Positions 53,358 to 63,862 of a DNA stretch of 64,000 nt are shown here, in pieces. The notes beneath the pieces were generated by a model. It was given only the letters and a program-made list of their open reading frames with translations, was not told the DNA's origin and did not search any database. Source of the stretch: Blastobasis lacticolella (Eukaryota; Arthropoda; Insecta; Lepidoptera; Blastobasidae). The stretch covers positions 21,559,857 through 21,623,856 of the forward strand of contig LR990040.1 of assembly GCA_905147135.1 (NCBI GenBank), in the 5' to 3' direction. The stretch's first letter is position 1. Each line of letters starts with the position of its first letter. The position numbers and the translations under genes are program-made.

Positions 53358-53746
53358 ACTATCGACCATTATGAGACGGCAAAATCGAAGCACAAACACA
53401 TAACACGCACAAAATTATACAACGACATTATGGTAAATTATAAAACGATGTCGCTCACCATTTCCGAACAATAAGATCAAAGCGTAAATGTTTATCGAAA
53501 AAAAATACTAGTAGTTTACAATATACAAAAAAAATTATTCGTGTCCAACTTCGCTTAAAAAGAAGTTATGACGAGACTAGAACGGAGCTTCAACACTGTA
53601 TGAGCAATTTGAGTGAAAATCGGGACCTATATAAACGAGAGTCAAATCATTTACAGATTAAGCTTAGTGATCTGGAAAAAGAATAAGAACACACTTTAGC
53701 ACAGTATGAAAAATCGCAACAAATGATCACTGAATAGTCCGATTCA
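53358..53746 (+). pseudogene. LINE ORF1, broken coiled-coil middle
   Basis: Fragments such as RSNGASTLYEQFE-like and LSDLEKE text, ending in TAA and TAG codons (about 53683 and 53736), link the first ORF to the fused frame. Frames change at least twice. Confidence 0.4.
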
Positions 53747-56677
53747 ATGAGTCAACTGCTCCTGGATCTAAAAGATAACGAGGACAGATTTATTTCCTTA
53801 TTAATAAATCAATTTTGTGACTGTGGATCACGGGATGCAAAGGGTGTAACCGGAAACGGGGACAACGTGAGGAATAGCACACGCACGACAGTGGCGCCGC
53901 CGCCGTCGCCAGTAGCTAACTACTCTCTATTTGCGTCTAGTAGCAACATTAGCACAAACAATAGCAAAACGGTTATATTCTCGGATTTATTGGGCCGTCA
54001 CTTTGGGGCCGTATTGGCCAAGTATGCTCATAATAATGTGATTAATTGTTGTTATCCGGGAATAGCCCTAAATATTTTGTCTTCGAAGATACAGGAATGT
54101 AAATTTTCTAGTATTGATACTTTAATTGTTTGTTTAGGCGATACCTTATTATATAAAAAACCGGATATTTGTAAATTAATTGCCATATTGGATAATATAA
54201 AAAATATTGGAAAGGTTATAATTTGTTCTTTTCCATATGACAACGACTATTTGATGATCGTGGGTGATTTTAATCTATCATCTATACAATGGAATCCATC
54301 AGGTCCAGTTTTCTTAAAAAAGGGTAGCACGGAGTTGCAAACCGAGGGACTAAATTTAATAAACCAACTGAACTTTTTAGGCTTAGATCAGTATAGTTAT
54401 TTTAAAAACCAATCTGGAAATACATTGGATTTGTTTTTTTGCAACTTTGGTGTTAATGTGACTCAGTGTATGACGCCCCTTGTAATGGAAGATTATAGAT
54501 TTCATACTACTTTGGACATCGACGCATCCGACATAGTAATACAGCCCTTACCTAAGTTGTTAATTCGTAAACGTCAATTCAGAAAAGGTAGATACTGCGA
54601 AATGAACTCTGATCTGAATGAAGTCGACTGGGTTAATCTTTTATCCTCTGAGAACGTGGAGGAAGTAGTTGATATTTTCTACGCTGAGTTGAATACAGTT
54701 GTTGATAAATATGTGCCAATCATCACATCAAATGGCCCCCGTCAATATCCTATATGGTATAGTAAAGCATTAATTAATTTGTTAAGAGAGAAAGCTAAGG
54801 CACACGCTCGCTGGAAGTGTTATGGTAATGACAGAGACGGGGATACCTTTCGACTATTACGCACCAGGGGAAAAAAAATGCAGGATGAATGTTATAAACA
54901 CTATATTAAGCGTTCTCAAGATGCAATTAAATCCAATCCTAAAGCATTGTGGTCTTACGTTAACTCGAAGCGAAAGTCCGCGACAGGGTATCCTAGCACT
55001 ATGACGTATGAGGAGAAAAAGCTTACAACTGCAGGGGAAATATGTAATGCATTTAGCCGCTTTTTTGAAGGTGTGTTTGTACAACCAGACAATTCTTATC
55101 CAGTCGAGGAATCGCATAATTTCTTGTTCTCCAGTAACATTGACTCCATGATAATGACATCAGAGGAGGTATTTAAGTGTTTAAAAGACATTGATGAACA
55201 CAAGGGTGCCGGCAGTGATGGTTTTCCGGCTATTCTGTTCAAAAGATGCGCTGAATCTTTGACCGTACCAGTGACTATATTATTTAATAAATCTTTAAAT
55301 ATGTGTCACTTTCCGTCTATTTGGAAAGAAGCACTTATCGTGCCGATTCACAAAAAAGGATCAAAGAATGATGTGAGACATTATCGCCCTATTTCCTCAC
55401 TGAATGTGCTAGGTAAATGTTTTGAGCGTTTAGTGTATAATCGCGTCTGGCCTGTCGTTAAGCAAGGGTTACCTAACGAACAACACGGATTTTATAAGGG
55501 TCGTTCCACAAACACTAATCTGGCTGTTTTTACAAATGACGTACTCAGTGGCATGGGTTTTGGGTCGCAGGTGGACGTTATTTATACAGATTTCGAAAAA
55601 GCATTTGATCGGGTGGACCACGTCATTCTTTTGCGAAAACTGTGCCGGCTGGGTATACATGGAGATCTTTTGCGATGGATCCAGTCGTACGTTACTAAAA
55701 GACAACAGGCCGTTGTAGTGGGTGGCCATAGATCAAACTTTGTCGGTATACCTTCGGGCGTCCCCCAGGGTTCTATATTGGGTCCGCTTTTCTATTTGGT
55801 ATATTTGTATGACATAGGGTTATGTTTTCGGTTCGCAAGATTTTTACTATATGCTGATGACACTAAGATTTACATGACAATTAAATCTCAAAAAGACTAT
55901 CAAATGTTGCAAGATGATTTAGATCGACTTTCTCATTATTATGTCGTAAATAAGATAAACGTCAATACCGATAAGTGTGTACATGTTTCCTTTACTCGCG
56001 GCGTTGCTTTGCAGTTCCAATATAGTCTGAACGGCTCTCTCTTGAGGAAGGAAACTTCAATTGGTGACCTTGGTATTATCTTAGACAACAAGCTCACTTT
56101 TTCGTCTCATGTAGATTATATTGTGTCCAAAGCTTTCAAAAATTTAGGATTCATTCACAGGGTCACCAAAGAGTTTTGCGATTTAGAGTGTATCAAAATT
56201 TTATATTATGCATATGTTCGAAGTCAACTTGAATATTGTAGCTCAATATGGAACCCGCAGTACGTTACTTATGAAATTGCTGTGGAACGGGTACAAATGA
56301 AATTTTTGAAACATTTAAATTATCGTTCTCGCATGCCGAATGGTGACTACGTACAATCATGTCAAACACATAACTTGCTAACTCTGAAAAATCGACGCAT
56401 TGTTCAAGATATGTCACTTCTTTATAATACAGTATCTGGTACCGTTGATTGTCCTGAGTTAATAAATACAATGTTAAAACTATGCGCGACTACAAAAAGG
56501 TCCCGTCACACAGCATTGCTGTCTGTTCCGCAGGCGCGAACCAACTACGCGGCAAACAGCCTGGCCGTGCGCCTCCCAAAGACGTATAACAAATTATTTT
56601 CAGATATTGACCTATTTCGATTTCCTAAGAAACACTTTTTAAAGCAAATAACATACAAACTCAAAAATAATAAGTGA
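53747..56677 (+). CDS. In-frame ORF1-ORF2 fusion: esterase-like domain, EN end, intact RT (976 codons)
   Basis: Residues about 1-60 finish a coiled coil. About 75-165 (VIFSDLLGRHFG, NCCYPGIALNIL, TLIVCLGDTLL) resemble the SGNH-esterase-like ORF1 domain of CR1/L2 LINEs. At about residue 167 the text passes to MIVGDFNLSSIQW and NTLDLFF, the last part of the endonuclease; ORF1's end and the first two-thirds of EN are missing. RT is complete: GAGSDGFPAILFKRC, HYRPISSLNVLGK, EQHGFYKGRSTNTNL, YTDFEKAFDRVDH, SGVPQGSILGPL and catalytic YADDTKI. The frame stays open for nearly 3 kb, which is striking given its deleted EN. Stop at 56675. Confidence 0.85.
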   Translation: MSQLLLDLKDNEDRFISLLINQFCDCGSRDAKGVTGNGDNVRNSTRTTVAPPPSPVANYSLFASSSNISTNNSKTVIFSDLLGRHFGAVLAKYAHNNVINCCYPGIALNILSSKIQECKFSSIDTLIVCLGDTLLYKKPDICKLIAILDNIKNIGKVIICSFPYDNDYLMIVGDFNLSSIQWNPSGPVFLKKGSTELQTEGLNLINQLNFLGLDQYSYFKNQSGNTLDLFFCNFGVNVTQCMTPLVMEDYRFHTTLDIDASDIVIQPLPKLLIRKRQFRKGRYCEMNSDLNEVDWVNLLSSENVEEVVDIFYAELNTVVDKYVPIITSNGPRQYPIWYSKALINLLREKAKAHARWKCYGNDRDGDTFRLLRTRGKKMQDECYKHYIKRSQDAIKSNPKALWSYVNSKRKSATGYPSTMTYEEKKLTTAGEICNAFSRFFEGVFVQPDNSYPVEESHNFLFSSNIDSMIMTSEEVFKCLKDIDEHKGAGSDGFPAILFKRCAESLTVPVTILFNKSLNMCHFPSIWKEALIVPIHKKGSKNDVRHYRPISSLNVLGKCFERLVYNRVWPVVKQGLPNEQHGFYKGRSTNTNLAVFTNDVLSGMGFGSQVDVIYTDFEKAFDRVDHVILLRKLCRLGIHGDLLRWIQSYVTKRQQAVVVGGHRSNFVGIPSGVPQGSILGPLFYLVYLYDIGLCFRFARFLLYADDTKIYMTIKSQKDYQMLQDDLDRLSHYYVVNKINVNTDKCVHVSFTRGVALQFQYSLNGSLLRKETSIGDLGIILDNKLTFSSHVDYIVSKAFKNLGFIHRVTKEFCDLECIKILYYAYVRSQLEYCSSIWNPQYVTYEIAVERVQMKFLKHLNYRSRMPNGDYVQSCQTHNLLTLKNRRIVQDMSLLYNTVSGTVDCPELINTMLKLCATTKRSRHTALLSVPQARTNYAANSLAVRLPKTYNKLFSDIDLFRFPKKHFLKQITYKLKNNK

Positions 56678-57262
56678 TGCATTGGGTAAGTACTCATACT
56701 CTCATACTCAGTACTTACGTATTGAGTGTGTCTGACTGAGTCGCGCATTGCTTGGCAAATCTGCATGAGTAGTACTGTTGGGTAGGAGACATGATGGTTG
56801 TGCGGATACTTTGATTTAGTTACCTACATAAGGAACCACTAGATTATGCCATCAGAAGCACATTTTTTCTAATAAAAAATTACTATCATTATTAATTATT
56901 TTTAAAACATAATGCCGACATGTGAACCGATCCTAAAACTTACCTTTGTTTACTTTCGGAAGGATTTTACACGCACACTCACACCACCAATCATTAACAC
57001 AACACAATCACATTAACAGATCACATCATCACACACTGTGCTCCATGCAAATAATATTTTTTCTAATTTTCTTTGGGTAGGTAGATTGACGTCGACTTGT
57101 TTTTTTTGTTCTACTCCTACCCTTATTTGTTTACTAGTTTAAGTAATATAATAGAAGTCTGTAATTGGCCTATGATAAAGTAATGATGTTTCGTTTAACA
57201 TTTTTGTAAATAAGCTGTTGACTTCAGGTGTAATTAATAAAATAAAATAAAATAAAAATAAA
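56678..57262 (+). other. 3' UTR and AAAAT-repeat tail of the LINE
   Basis: Non-coding; ends with AATAAAATAAAATAAAA at 57236-57263, a plausible poly(A)-like tail. Confidence 0.55.
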
Positions 57263-57842
57263 ATATCCTCGTAAGGACCACGAGCCTTTTTTTAGCTTAA
57301 ATCGACATGGCATTCCGGCCCAGATATAAGTCTCTCGTTCCTCGTCTAAACACCCATGGTCCTTTTTTTGCTATCAAATCGTTTTCACGTTCCACAGCAC
57401 TCAATTTTACCGCAATGACATTTGGAATGTCATATTTTAATTTCTGAACGCACCTTTTGTCTATGGGAGTAATTAATGATGGACCTCAGAAAAAAAACTG
57501 TCAAAATCATTTTGTCACTCATTTTCAATCGGGAAGGATGGCTGAAGGGCGGAGAAGAGGTAAATAAATACGTTAATATCTGTTTATTATATTGTTTCAT
57601 AAAAGAAAATGAATATTGCAATTCAAAAGTAATGTACGAAGATCAATTTTGTGTTATTAGTTTTATTATTTTTTTAAGTTTTTATGGAAAAAAGTGAAAG
57701 AGAAATATTTGATCATAAATATAGGCCTTTGGTCTTTGCTAACTAAATGTTGGTTATTTGTTACATATGGTTATATCTTTATGATTTATCCTTAAACAAC
57801 GTTTCTTTTGATGAATTTATCAGCGTTTTGTTTGATTTTAAG

Positions 57843-57950
57843 GATTGTCGGACCAAGCTATTGAAAACCAATTGAATGATTCCGACTTTGAGGATCCGAG
57901 GGCAGGCGACAGCGATGGCGACGTCGACGATGCTGACTATTGCCCTGTTT
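57843..57950 (+). pseudogene. Acidic transposase-like N-terminal exon remnant
   Basis: After an acceptor-like gattttaag the frame reads ENQLNDSDFEDPRAGDSDGD then DVDDADYCP. This acidic, Asp/Ser-rich text resembles piggyBac-type transposase N-termini and parallels SLNDSEYDADA at 27250. No core follows. Confidence 0.35.
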
Positions 57951-57989
57951 CATGCTGTTTCATATTTAATTGTTTGTTGCTTAATGTTA

Positions 57990-58600
57990 GAAGTTTATTT
58001 TTTATTTTACTATTAAGAAGCCATTTATGGCCTTGTTTTTGAGACTGATTTGAAGGACTGACGTAATGATCGTCAACATAATTATTTTTGAAGAGTACAT
58101 TTGATTAAGAACTTATAGTAAATTTGAAAAATTTACGTAGTTGATTTTTGAACTTGTTTTTTGCTGTTGAGGCTGAAGGTACTCGTAGCGTACATATAAT
58201 ATAAGTAAAGTCAATAATTGTTAAAAGTTTATTTTTTATTACTATTAAGAAGCCATTTATTGCCTTGTTTTTGAGACTGATTTGAAGGACTGACGGAATG
58301 ATCGTCAACATCAAAAATAATTATTTTTGAAGAGTACATTTGATTAAGAATTTATCTTAAATTTGAAAAATGTTGTTCTTTTAGAACTTGTTTTTTGCTG
58401 TTGAGGCTGAAGGTACTCGTAGCGTAGATATAAGTAAAGTCAATAATTGTTTAAAGTTAATTTGTTATTAAAGCCATTTATTGCCTTGTTTTTGAGACTA
58501 ATGTGAAGGATTGACAGAATGATTGTCACCATTTGTCACCACCTTTGAAGGGTACAATTGATTAAGAATTTATTGTATTCCATTTCTAAAAGAATTTAAT
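57990..58600. repeat. Tandem repeat, three units of about 230 bp (last partial)
   Basis: Units start near 57990, 58226 and 58455. Each has 'aagccatttattgccttg', 'tttgagactgatttgaagga' and a TGACG...CGTCA stem. In unit 3 the stem reads TGACA...TGTCA. Confidence 0.8.
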
Positions 58601-59077
58601 GTTTATTAAAGATACTTAATACAAAAAATACTGTTCTTATAGTTTTATTGCTTAACACCCAAGGTACTTTTTGTAGTCCTAATTATAAAATGGCAATCTC
58701 AGCATTGAGGCCCAAAAGGTCTTTTTTTAGGATTGAATATTTATCATTTTTTTTAATTGAAATCTGTTCTTAATGTTCATATAAATAGGCTCCATAAAAA
58801 TGAACCTTATAACTATACGAAAACTATGAAAATTGTATTGGTAAAGTTTGGGTCTGAAGGACTATAAATATTTGATATTAAAAAAGGTCCGTGGGTTGTT
58901 AGATTGAAAGGCTAAAAAAATATTGGGCCTTACGAGGATATTACAGAAATTTTAATAGAAAAATAAATAAAAGAATTGCTCATTTTAAAAATGTATTATT
59001 TAGATAATCCCGTTATAGTGAAAATATAAATTTACTTGACATTAATAAATTTGTTCAACATTTTGTTTACTGTGGTA

Positions 59078-59105
59078 ATTACATATATATATATATATAT
59101 ATCGA
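59078..59105. repeat. AT microsatellite
   Basis: About 12 AT units next to a CCCAT repeat (59108-59130). Confidence 0.9.
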
Positions 59106-59340
59106 AATCCCATCCCATCCCATCCCATCTCTTTCCGTGGGTGTCGTAAGAGGCGACTAAGGGACAAATCCGAAAGGTGGGCAGCAGCATCTTTCTGGGT
59201 AGATTTACATCAACTGCACTACATCAACTGCGATCTCCAACCCGCCTGCCAAGCGTGGAGATTATGGCAATGACCTCCCCTTTCGTGGGAGAGGCCTAAA
59301 GTCCTGCAGTGGACTGTTATGGGCTGTGATGATGATATAT
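59104..59340 (+). mobile_element. Lepidopteran retroposon 3' end with GATGAT tail
   Basis: It contains 'ggtgtcgtaagaggcgact', 'cccgcctgccaagcgtgg' and 'ggcctaaagtcctgcagtgg' type motifs ending 'gggctgtgatgatgat', a very common lepidopteran retroposon end. Confidence 0.6.
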
Positions 59341-59489
59341 CGAAACTATACAAAAACTCACTTGCTAGTTTATTAGCTTTTAATATTTTTACTCTTGACA
59401 TTATTCATGATAATACTGACATTACGTACCTATTCAAGTACTTTAAGTACACCCTTAACTTTAAACTAAATAATTTGACAATGGCTAAG

Positions 59490-60330
59490 TCTAAGACAGC
59501 ACAAGAGTATATGGTAAGATAAATGTAAATTTGTTTTACCAGAATATTCAGGGCTTGGCTAGCAAGGAAATCGAATTAAGTTTATTTCTTGAGAATCGTG
59601 ACATACATATAATGTGTATAACCGAGCACTGGATGACCATGTCTTCTGTTCATCCTAAATTTAATAATTATAACATTATTAGTAAATATATTCGACAGAA
59701 TGCAATTCATGGTGGTTCAATTATTCTGATAAAAGACTGTTTATAGGCCAAGGAACGGAGGGATATAGTTCAACTTGCAATCGAAAGAACAGTGGAAATA
59801 TCTTGCCTTGAAATATATTTATATATAATATGTTGCGTATACAGACCCCCAGCTGGGGATTATAATGTTTTTGAGGACATTATAGAAGAAGTGTTACAAA
59901 TACTGTCCAAGGGACATAAACGAATTATTATATGTGGTGACTTTAACGTTAATATCTCAGAACAGTCTTCACGTTCCAAAAGATTGTTGTCTCTATTTGA
60001 GGGCTTCGGCTTGCATGAGATGTTTTCTGCACCTACCAGGGTGACTGTATAGATAATATATTTTGTAATTGTGAGGTCTCTGATAAGTTTATGCTGGATT
60101 GTTAGGTTCAGATCATCATGGCCTTGGCGTCAAATTAGGTATTAAGCTTGATAGGAAACCTATCAAAATTAAGTGTAGACCGAGTAGAATGAGCGAAAAC
60201 CGTTTAAAGAGTTTTTCGAAAAATATTGCATATAAAATGAATAAATTACCAACAAATATTGATCCAAATGTGCATTATGACGACATGTTTAATACAATTA
60301 AAACTGAATTTGAGATACAATCTTAATCTT
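59490..60330 (+). pseudogene. LINE endonuclease fragment
   Basis: LFYQNIQGLASKEIELSLFL, MCITEHWM, CCVYRPPAGDY and ICGDFNVNI are EN motifs of a Jockey/CR1-group LINE. TAG at about 59743, a stop near 60050 and frame changes break it. After SDHHGLGVKLG the linker ends at 60324. RT is absent; 3' UTR-like DNA follows directly, so it is an internally deleted copy. It contains exactly the EN part missing from the fused ORF at 53747, but it is a separate copy. Confidence 0.75.
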
Positions 60331-60630
60331 AATATATAATTCATAATTATTTATTGATATTATGTATATTAATATGATCAAGATAAATTCTGACATTATT
60401 TATTACAAATATTATTTTTATGTTGACATTATTATTTTGTGATTATGAATTATTGTTATGATAATTATTATCATTTTTTAATTTTATTGACATGGATTAT
60501 TATTATATTTAAATTTGTATGTAGAAATTAGTATTTAAGATTTACATTTAAGTGTTTTACTGTTATGTTGTGACGTTCATAAGTGTTTCGTCGAAACCTA
60601 ATCTGAATAAATGATTTTTGAATTGGTTAT
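60331..60630 (+). other. 3' UTR of the deleted LINE
   Basis: AT-rich; ends 'gtcgaaacctaatctgaataaatgatttttgaattg', a LINE-like terminus with AATAAA at 60606-60612. Confidence 0.45.
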
Positions 60631-61506
60631 TGCAATATAAACTTTGTCCGAGGTTTTCCAACTTTTTCTGTCGGTTAAGTTATCGTCACACAACCCGACT
60701 GCTAACCGTGCAGAAGTGGCGCTGTTTTGAAAAGTGGTCAAATCGAGCAACGACAATTAAGTATAATTAGTAGTACGATTAATTGCTACTGCAATTAATC
60801 GTAGATAATTATATAATATTATTATTAGAACAGAATACTAGGGTAGGCAGTGTCTTTTTGTCTTTATAAAGTGCACGCCACTGATGCTATTGATATACAA
60901 ACGAGACCCAATTGTAACTCCATTACAATTGTGACGAATTAGGCAATCTGCAAAACCTATTACCAATCAATGACTTGGTAGTGGGGTCATAATTTTTGTC
61001 TTAGTTAAGTAGTTATTGGTGTTGCCATCTAACATCTACTCAGAGGCTGCCGTTTCAGTCCACAACCATAATTATGGTAGTTAATACCAGGTAGTGCGTG
61101 ATTACACGTACTGCATCATCACACAATGTTTGAAGAACTAAAAAGCAAAAAAAGAAGACAACAACTTGACATTTAGTAAGCCTGTCCCTCGGTAGAGGGC
61201 GCCACAGCAACGTCATTTATTTAAGTGTTTTAATTTTTCATCAACCACTCATCATTCTATAATCATAAGTGATGGGTGGGGTGGGACATTAAATCTCTTC
61301 GTATGTAACATCTCGTATAATTATGGTTGAAGTTCACTTAAGGTTAGTTCAATTAACAATCAATTATACTTCTGTGTTACATCCTCGAGATTCAATACCA
61401 GGTAGATGTTTAGCGCTACACAGAATGATGTGATTTAAGAAAGAAAATAAAATATTTAAATCTCAAAGAGAAAACAGCTGTTAAGTACTCAATACATAAG
61501 TATTCT
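60631..61506. other. Unassigned DNA with one perfect hairpin
   Basis: ACGATTAATTGC (60775-60786) and GCAATTAATCGT (60791-60802) form a 12-bp stem with a TACT loop. No gene or family recognised. It lies just downstream of the DIRS-like element on that element's strand, so it may hold its terminal repeats. Confidence 0.4.
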
Positions 61507-62140
61507 TCAAGCTTCAAGGCATAAATAAAGAACTATAATATAATTTAATATTACTTCCGAAAAGGCCCTGTCTTCAGCTGAATCAACTAAAAGTAAGATA
61601 TAGAACTTGGCAAAGCACATGGACCCTCCAGTCCAGTCTGCGGTGCGCTTGATCAGCTCGACCGAGACGCCCGCGCGGCGCGCCACGGAGGCGGCGGCGT
61701 GCCGGGTGCTGTGCACCGAGAACGCCTTTATCCAACGAAAGATGGACTGGGAGCTAGCGTTATGGTGTGGCTTTTTAGAAGTTAGAATTAATTCATTTGT
61801 ATTTACAAAAGATCTAAATTCTGCCTTTCTGCTACTATATGAAGACAAAGTCTTTACCGGACAAATACATTGTTTTTCTGCATAATATGGTAGCACTAAC
61901 TTTAAGTTATTTCAATTAGGTGCCGATGTTTTAAGTATTTGATCGACCGTAATAATTGCCCAGGATTCCTGTAATACATTACAAATGTCTAGGAGTGACA
62001 GGGCCTGAACACGTTGTCCCGTGGATAACACGAGCAGAGTCACGAGTTTTTTGGTGAGATTTAACAAACTCAACGATTCATTTGGGTATAGACCACTTAA
62101 GTATGAAAGTACCTTATTGAGATCCCATTAACGATATTTA
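61507..62140 (-). pseudogene. DIRS-like tyrosine recombinase
   Basis: From 62140: DLNKVLSYLSGLYPNES, LVLSTGQRVQALSLLD (catalytic Arg in TGQR). After one stop near 61900 the 129-codon frame continues to HSTRHAAASVARRAG (H-x-x-R) and WTGGSMCFAKFY (nucleophile Tyr). All catalytic motif residues that I can check are present despite the broken frame. Crypton recombinases look similar, but the neighbouring RT/RNase H favours DIRS. Confidence 0.75.
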
Positions 62141-62405
62141 GGCAAAACCGGTTTGATTTTAAAAACACATTTGAAAAACTGCTAACACTGTCATTGTTAC
62201 AGGTGACCTAATCTTAAATTGGCGACAACGCAGACCTAAATGAGTTCCGTAACTGGAACCTTTTTCAAAATATTTTGCTAGGAACTTTAATATTCATGGA
62301 ACGCAGTAATTAAAATAATCTTAATTTATATTACAGAAATCTATCTAGCACTTATAGGCAGTATTGTTGTAGTATTGTACTTTTTGACAGAGTTGATCAT
62401 TATGT

Positions 62406-62810
62406 CTATGGTATTTTCCTGTAACGCTTGCTTCCGGAAGGCCTACCTGATAATCTGGTGCACGCCAGGGTAAAGCTTGGCCACAAAGGATGGCGCGTTC
62501 TGGAAGGAGACAACAACAGGTTGGCGATGGGCTGCAGGTATAGTACTTCGGAACAAGCCAGGGACATAAACATTGGAAACCAGGCTTGAGTCAGCCAGAA
62601 GGGCACAACTACGATACCTGGGGCTTGATCATTAATAATCTTGCGTAAGCACTTTAGCACCAATGAAAACGGTGGAAACGCATAAAAGTTAAGGTTTGTC
62701 CACATTATAGTGAACGCATCAATATCATAAGCTTCCGAATCCCGTTTCCAGGATATAAAGCGACTATACTTTTTATTTATAATAAAACAAATGTGTATTT
62801 GGTTCTCCAA
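62406..62810 (-). pseudogene. DIRS-like RNase H region and linker
   Basis: KYSRFISWKRDSEAYDIDAF, LNFYAFPPFSLV and GIVVVPFWLTQAWFP, then SEVLYLQPIANLLLSPSR and HPLW. This run is characteristic of the segment between RNase H and the recombinase in DIRS-type elements. 134 open codons. Confidence 0.7.
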
Positions 62811-63059
62811 GTTGTTGCACTATTTCCTGAAAAAGTGAATCATTAAGCTCTAATTCTGTATCAATATTTGTTATACAAGATGCTCTGTCGGCTTCTACAT
62901 TATCTTTTGACTTTATATATGACACAAAGCTAAACAGATTTCGTTGTTCACACCAGTTTCAAATATCTTTAGCTATAGATTTCAAATGTGGGAATTGTAT
63001 CCCACCTATTCTCATGGGTGCCAGTGAATTTTGCAAGATCTTTTGTTTCCTAGATGTAC

Positions 63060-63390
63060 CTATATTTATTCATTTCGAAAATCCTTTTTCGTTTCTCTAA
63101 TGGTAGTTCTAAGTTAATGTCTTTTGAATTTACTACAAAACCAAGAAATTTGCAACTTTCACTAGGTATCATATTACTTTTTCGTAATTTATTACGAACC
63201 CCAATTTGTTAAAAATCGCAACGACTTCATTTATCGCATTAAGACACATATCACATGTGTCGCCGATACACAACACCTCGTCTAAATCACGGGGTGGAAT
63301 CGCAGTATCCAGAGCCATTAACTTAGTAAAAGCGACCGCCAGCATCGAGTGGCTGTCAAATAATTTTTTAAATACAATTTTACATACTAG
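63060..63390 (-). pseudogene. DIRS-like reverse transcriptase, C-terminal part
   Basis: AFTKLMALDTAIPPRDLDEVLCIGDTCDMC is followed by KLGFVINYEK and, one frame over, CKFLGFVVNSKDINLELPLEKR. The position of the catalytic YxDD box reads DLDE, so the second Asp is Glu. RT sequence upstream of 63390 is not recognisable. Confidence 0.6.
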
Positions 63391-63420
63391 ACATCCCGGT
63401 TGGATATAAAATATATCACT

Positions 63421-63707
63421 AATATGTACAGATATTAATAAATATTATAAATATAATAAATATATTTATTTAAATTCTGTTTATACATTTTATAATAAAA
63501 TTAATATACCTATATAAATAATACGCGAAAGATCTATTTTTATAAACATTCACTTCTGACACCTTGTATCCAAAGCCAAACCGAACTCCTAGAAAAGGAA
63601 ACAATTTTTTGATTGACAGAAATCAGTTTTTTTTGTATTTTTTTGCATTTTAATTTGTTATTGTAATATAATGGATTCCTAACGGCTTCTATTTGAATTT
63701 TTGAGAA
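63421..63707. other. AT-rich, nothing recognised
   Basis: Long A/T stretches with no frame or repeat family seen. Confidence 0.4.
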
Positions 63708-63862
63708 ATGTTTCAATATCGCTGTGTCGTGAGAGGATGCCCATTGAGAGAAAAATTGTGAAATTGGCCAACTCCAGAACTTGAGAAATATGGTTAAAAT
63801 TCCTTAAACCTCATAGTCCAACACTGTTTTCACTGCCAAAGAAAACTCTGTTATTTATAAAA
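63708..63862 (+). pseudogene. THAP-domain-like exon remnant
   Basis: ATG at 63708 gives MFQYRCVVRGCPLRE, with the C-x4-C start typical of THAP zinc fingers. NWPTPELEKYG and, one frame on, WLKFLKPHSPTLFSLPKK resemble the following Trp helix region. A TGA and a frame change break it. GTAAGT at 63863 is a good splice donor. THAP domains occur in host proteins and in P-element-type transposases. Low certainty. Confidence 0.35.

Larger units (their letters stand above)
53031..57262 (+). mobile_element. CR1/L2-type LINE with deletion-fused ORFs
   Basis: It comprises a coiled-coil ORF1 start, an esterase-like ORF1 domain fused to the EN end and RT, a 3' UTR and an AATAAAATAAAAT repeat tail ending at about 57265. 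The clade call rests on RT text and the esterase-like ORF1 domain known in CR1/L2-group LINEs. The inverted-repeat element at 57266 adjoins its tail. Confidence 0.75.
57266..58938. mobile_element. 1.67-kb inverted-repeat element with subterminal repeats
   Basis: TCCTCGTAAGG at 57266 is inverted as CCTTACGAGGA ending at 58938, flanked by TA on both sides. Inverted similarity extends about 110 bp inwards ('cccatggtccttttttt-ctatcaaat' versus its counterpart). GGTCC/TTTTTT motifs recur subterminally. It holds one piggyBac-like acidic exon remnant and a three-unit tandem repeat, and no transposase core. Superfamily unsettled: piggyBac would need TTAA flanks, which are absent; TA flanks would fit Tc1/mariner-type elements. 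Confidence 0.6.
61507..63420 (-). mobile_element. DIRS-like retrotransposon remnant (RT, RNase H, tyrosine recombinase)
   Basis: On the reverse strand RT C-terminal text, RNase H-region text and a tyrosine recombinase occur in this order. Such elements integrate through a recombinase, not a DDE integrase. The 5' part of RT is missing and stops interrupt all domains. Confidence 0.75.

Noticed and set aside
61607..61885. Forward 92-codon ORF
   Set aside because: Antisense shadow of the tyrosine recombinase frame, which has clear catalytic motifs.
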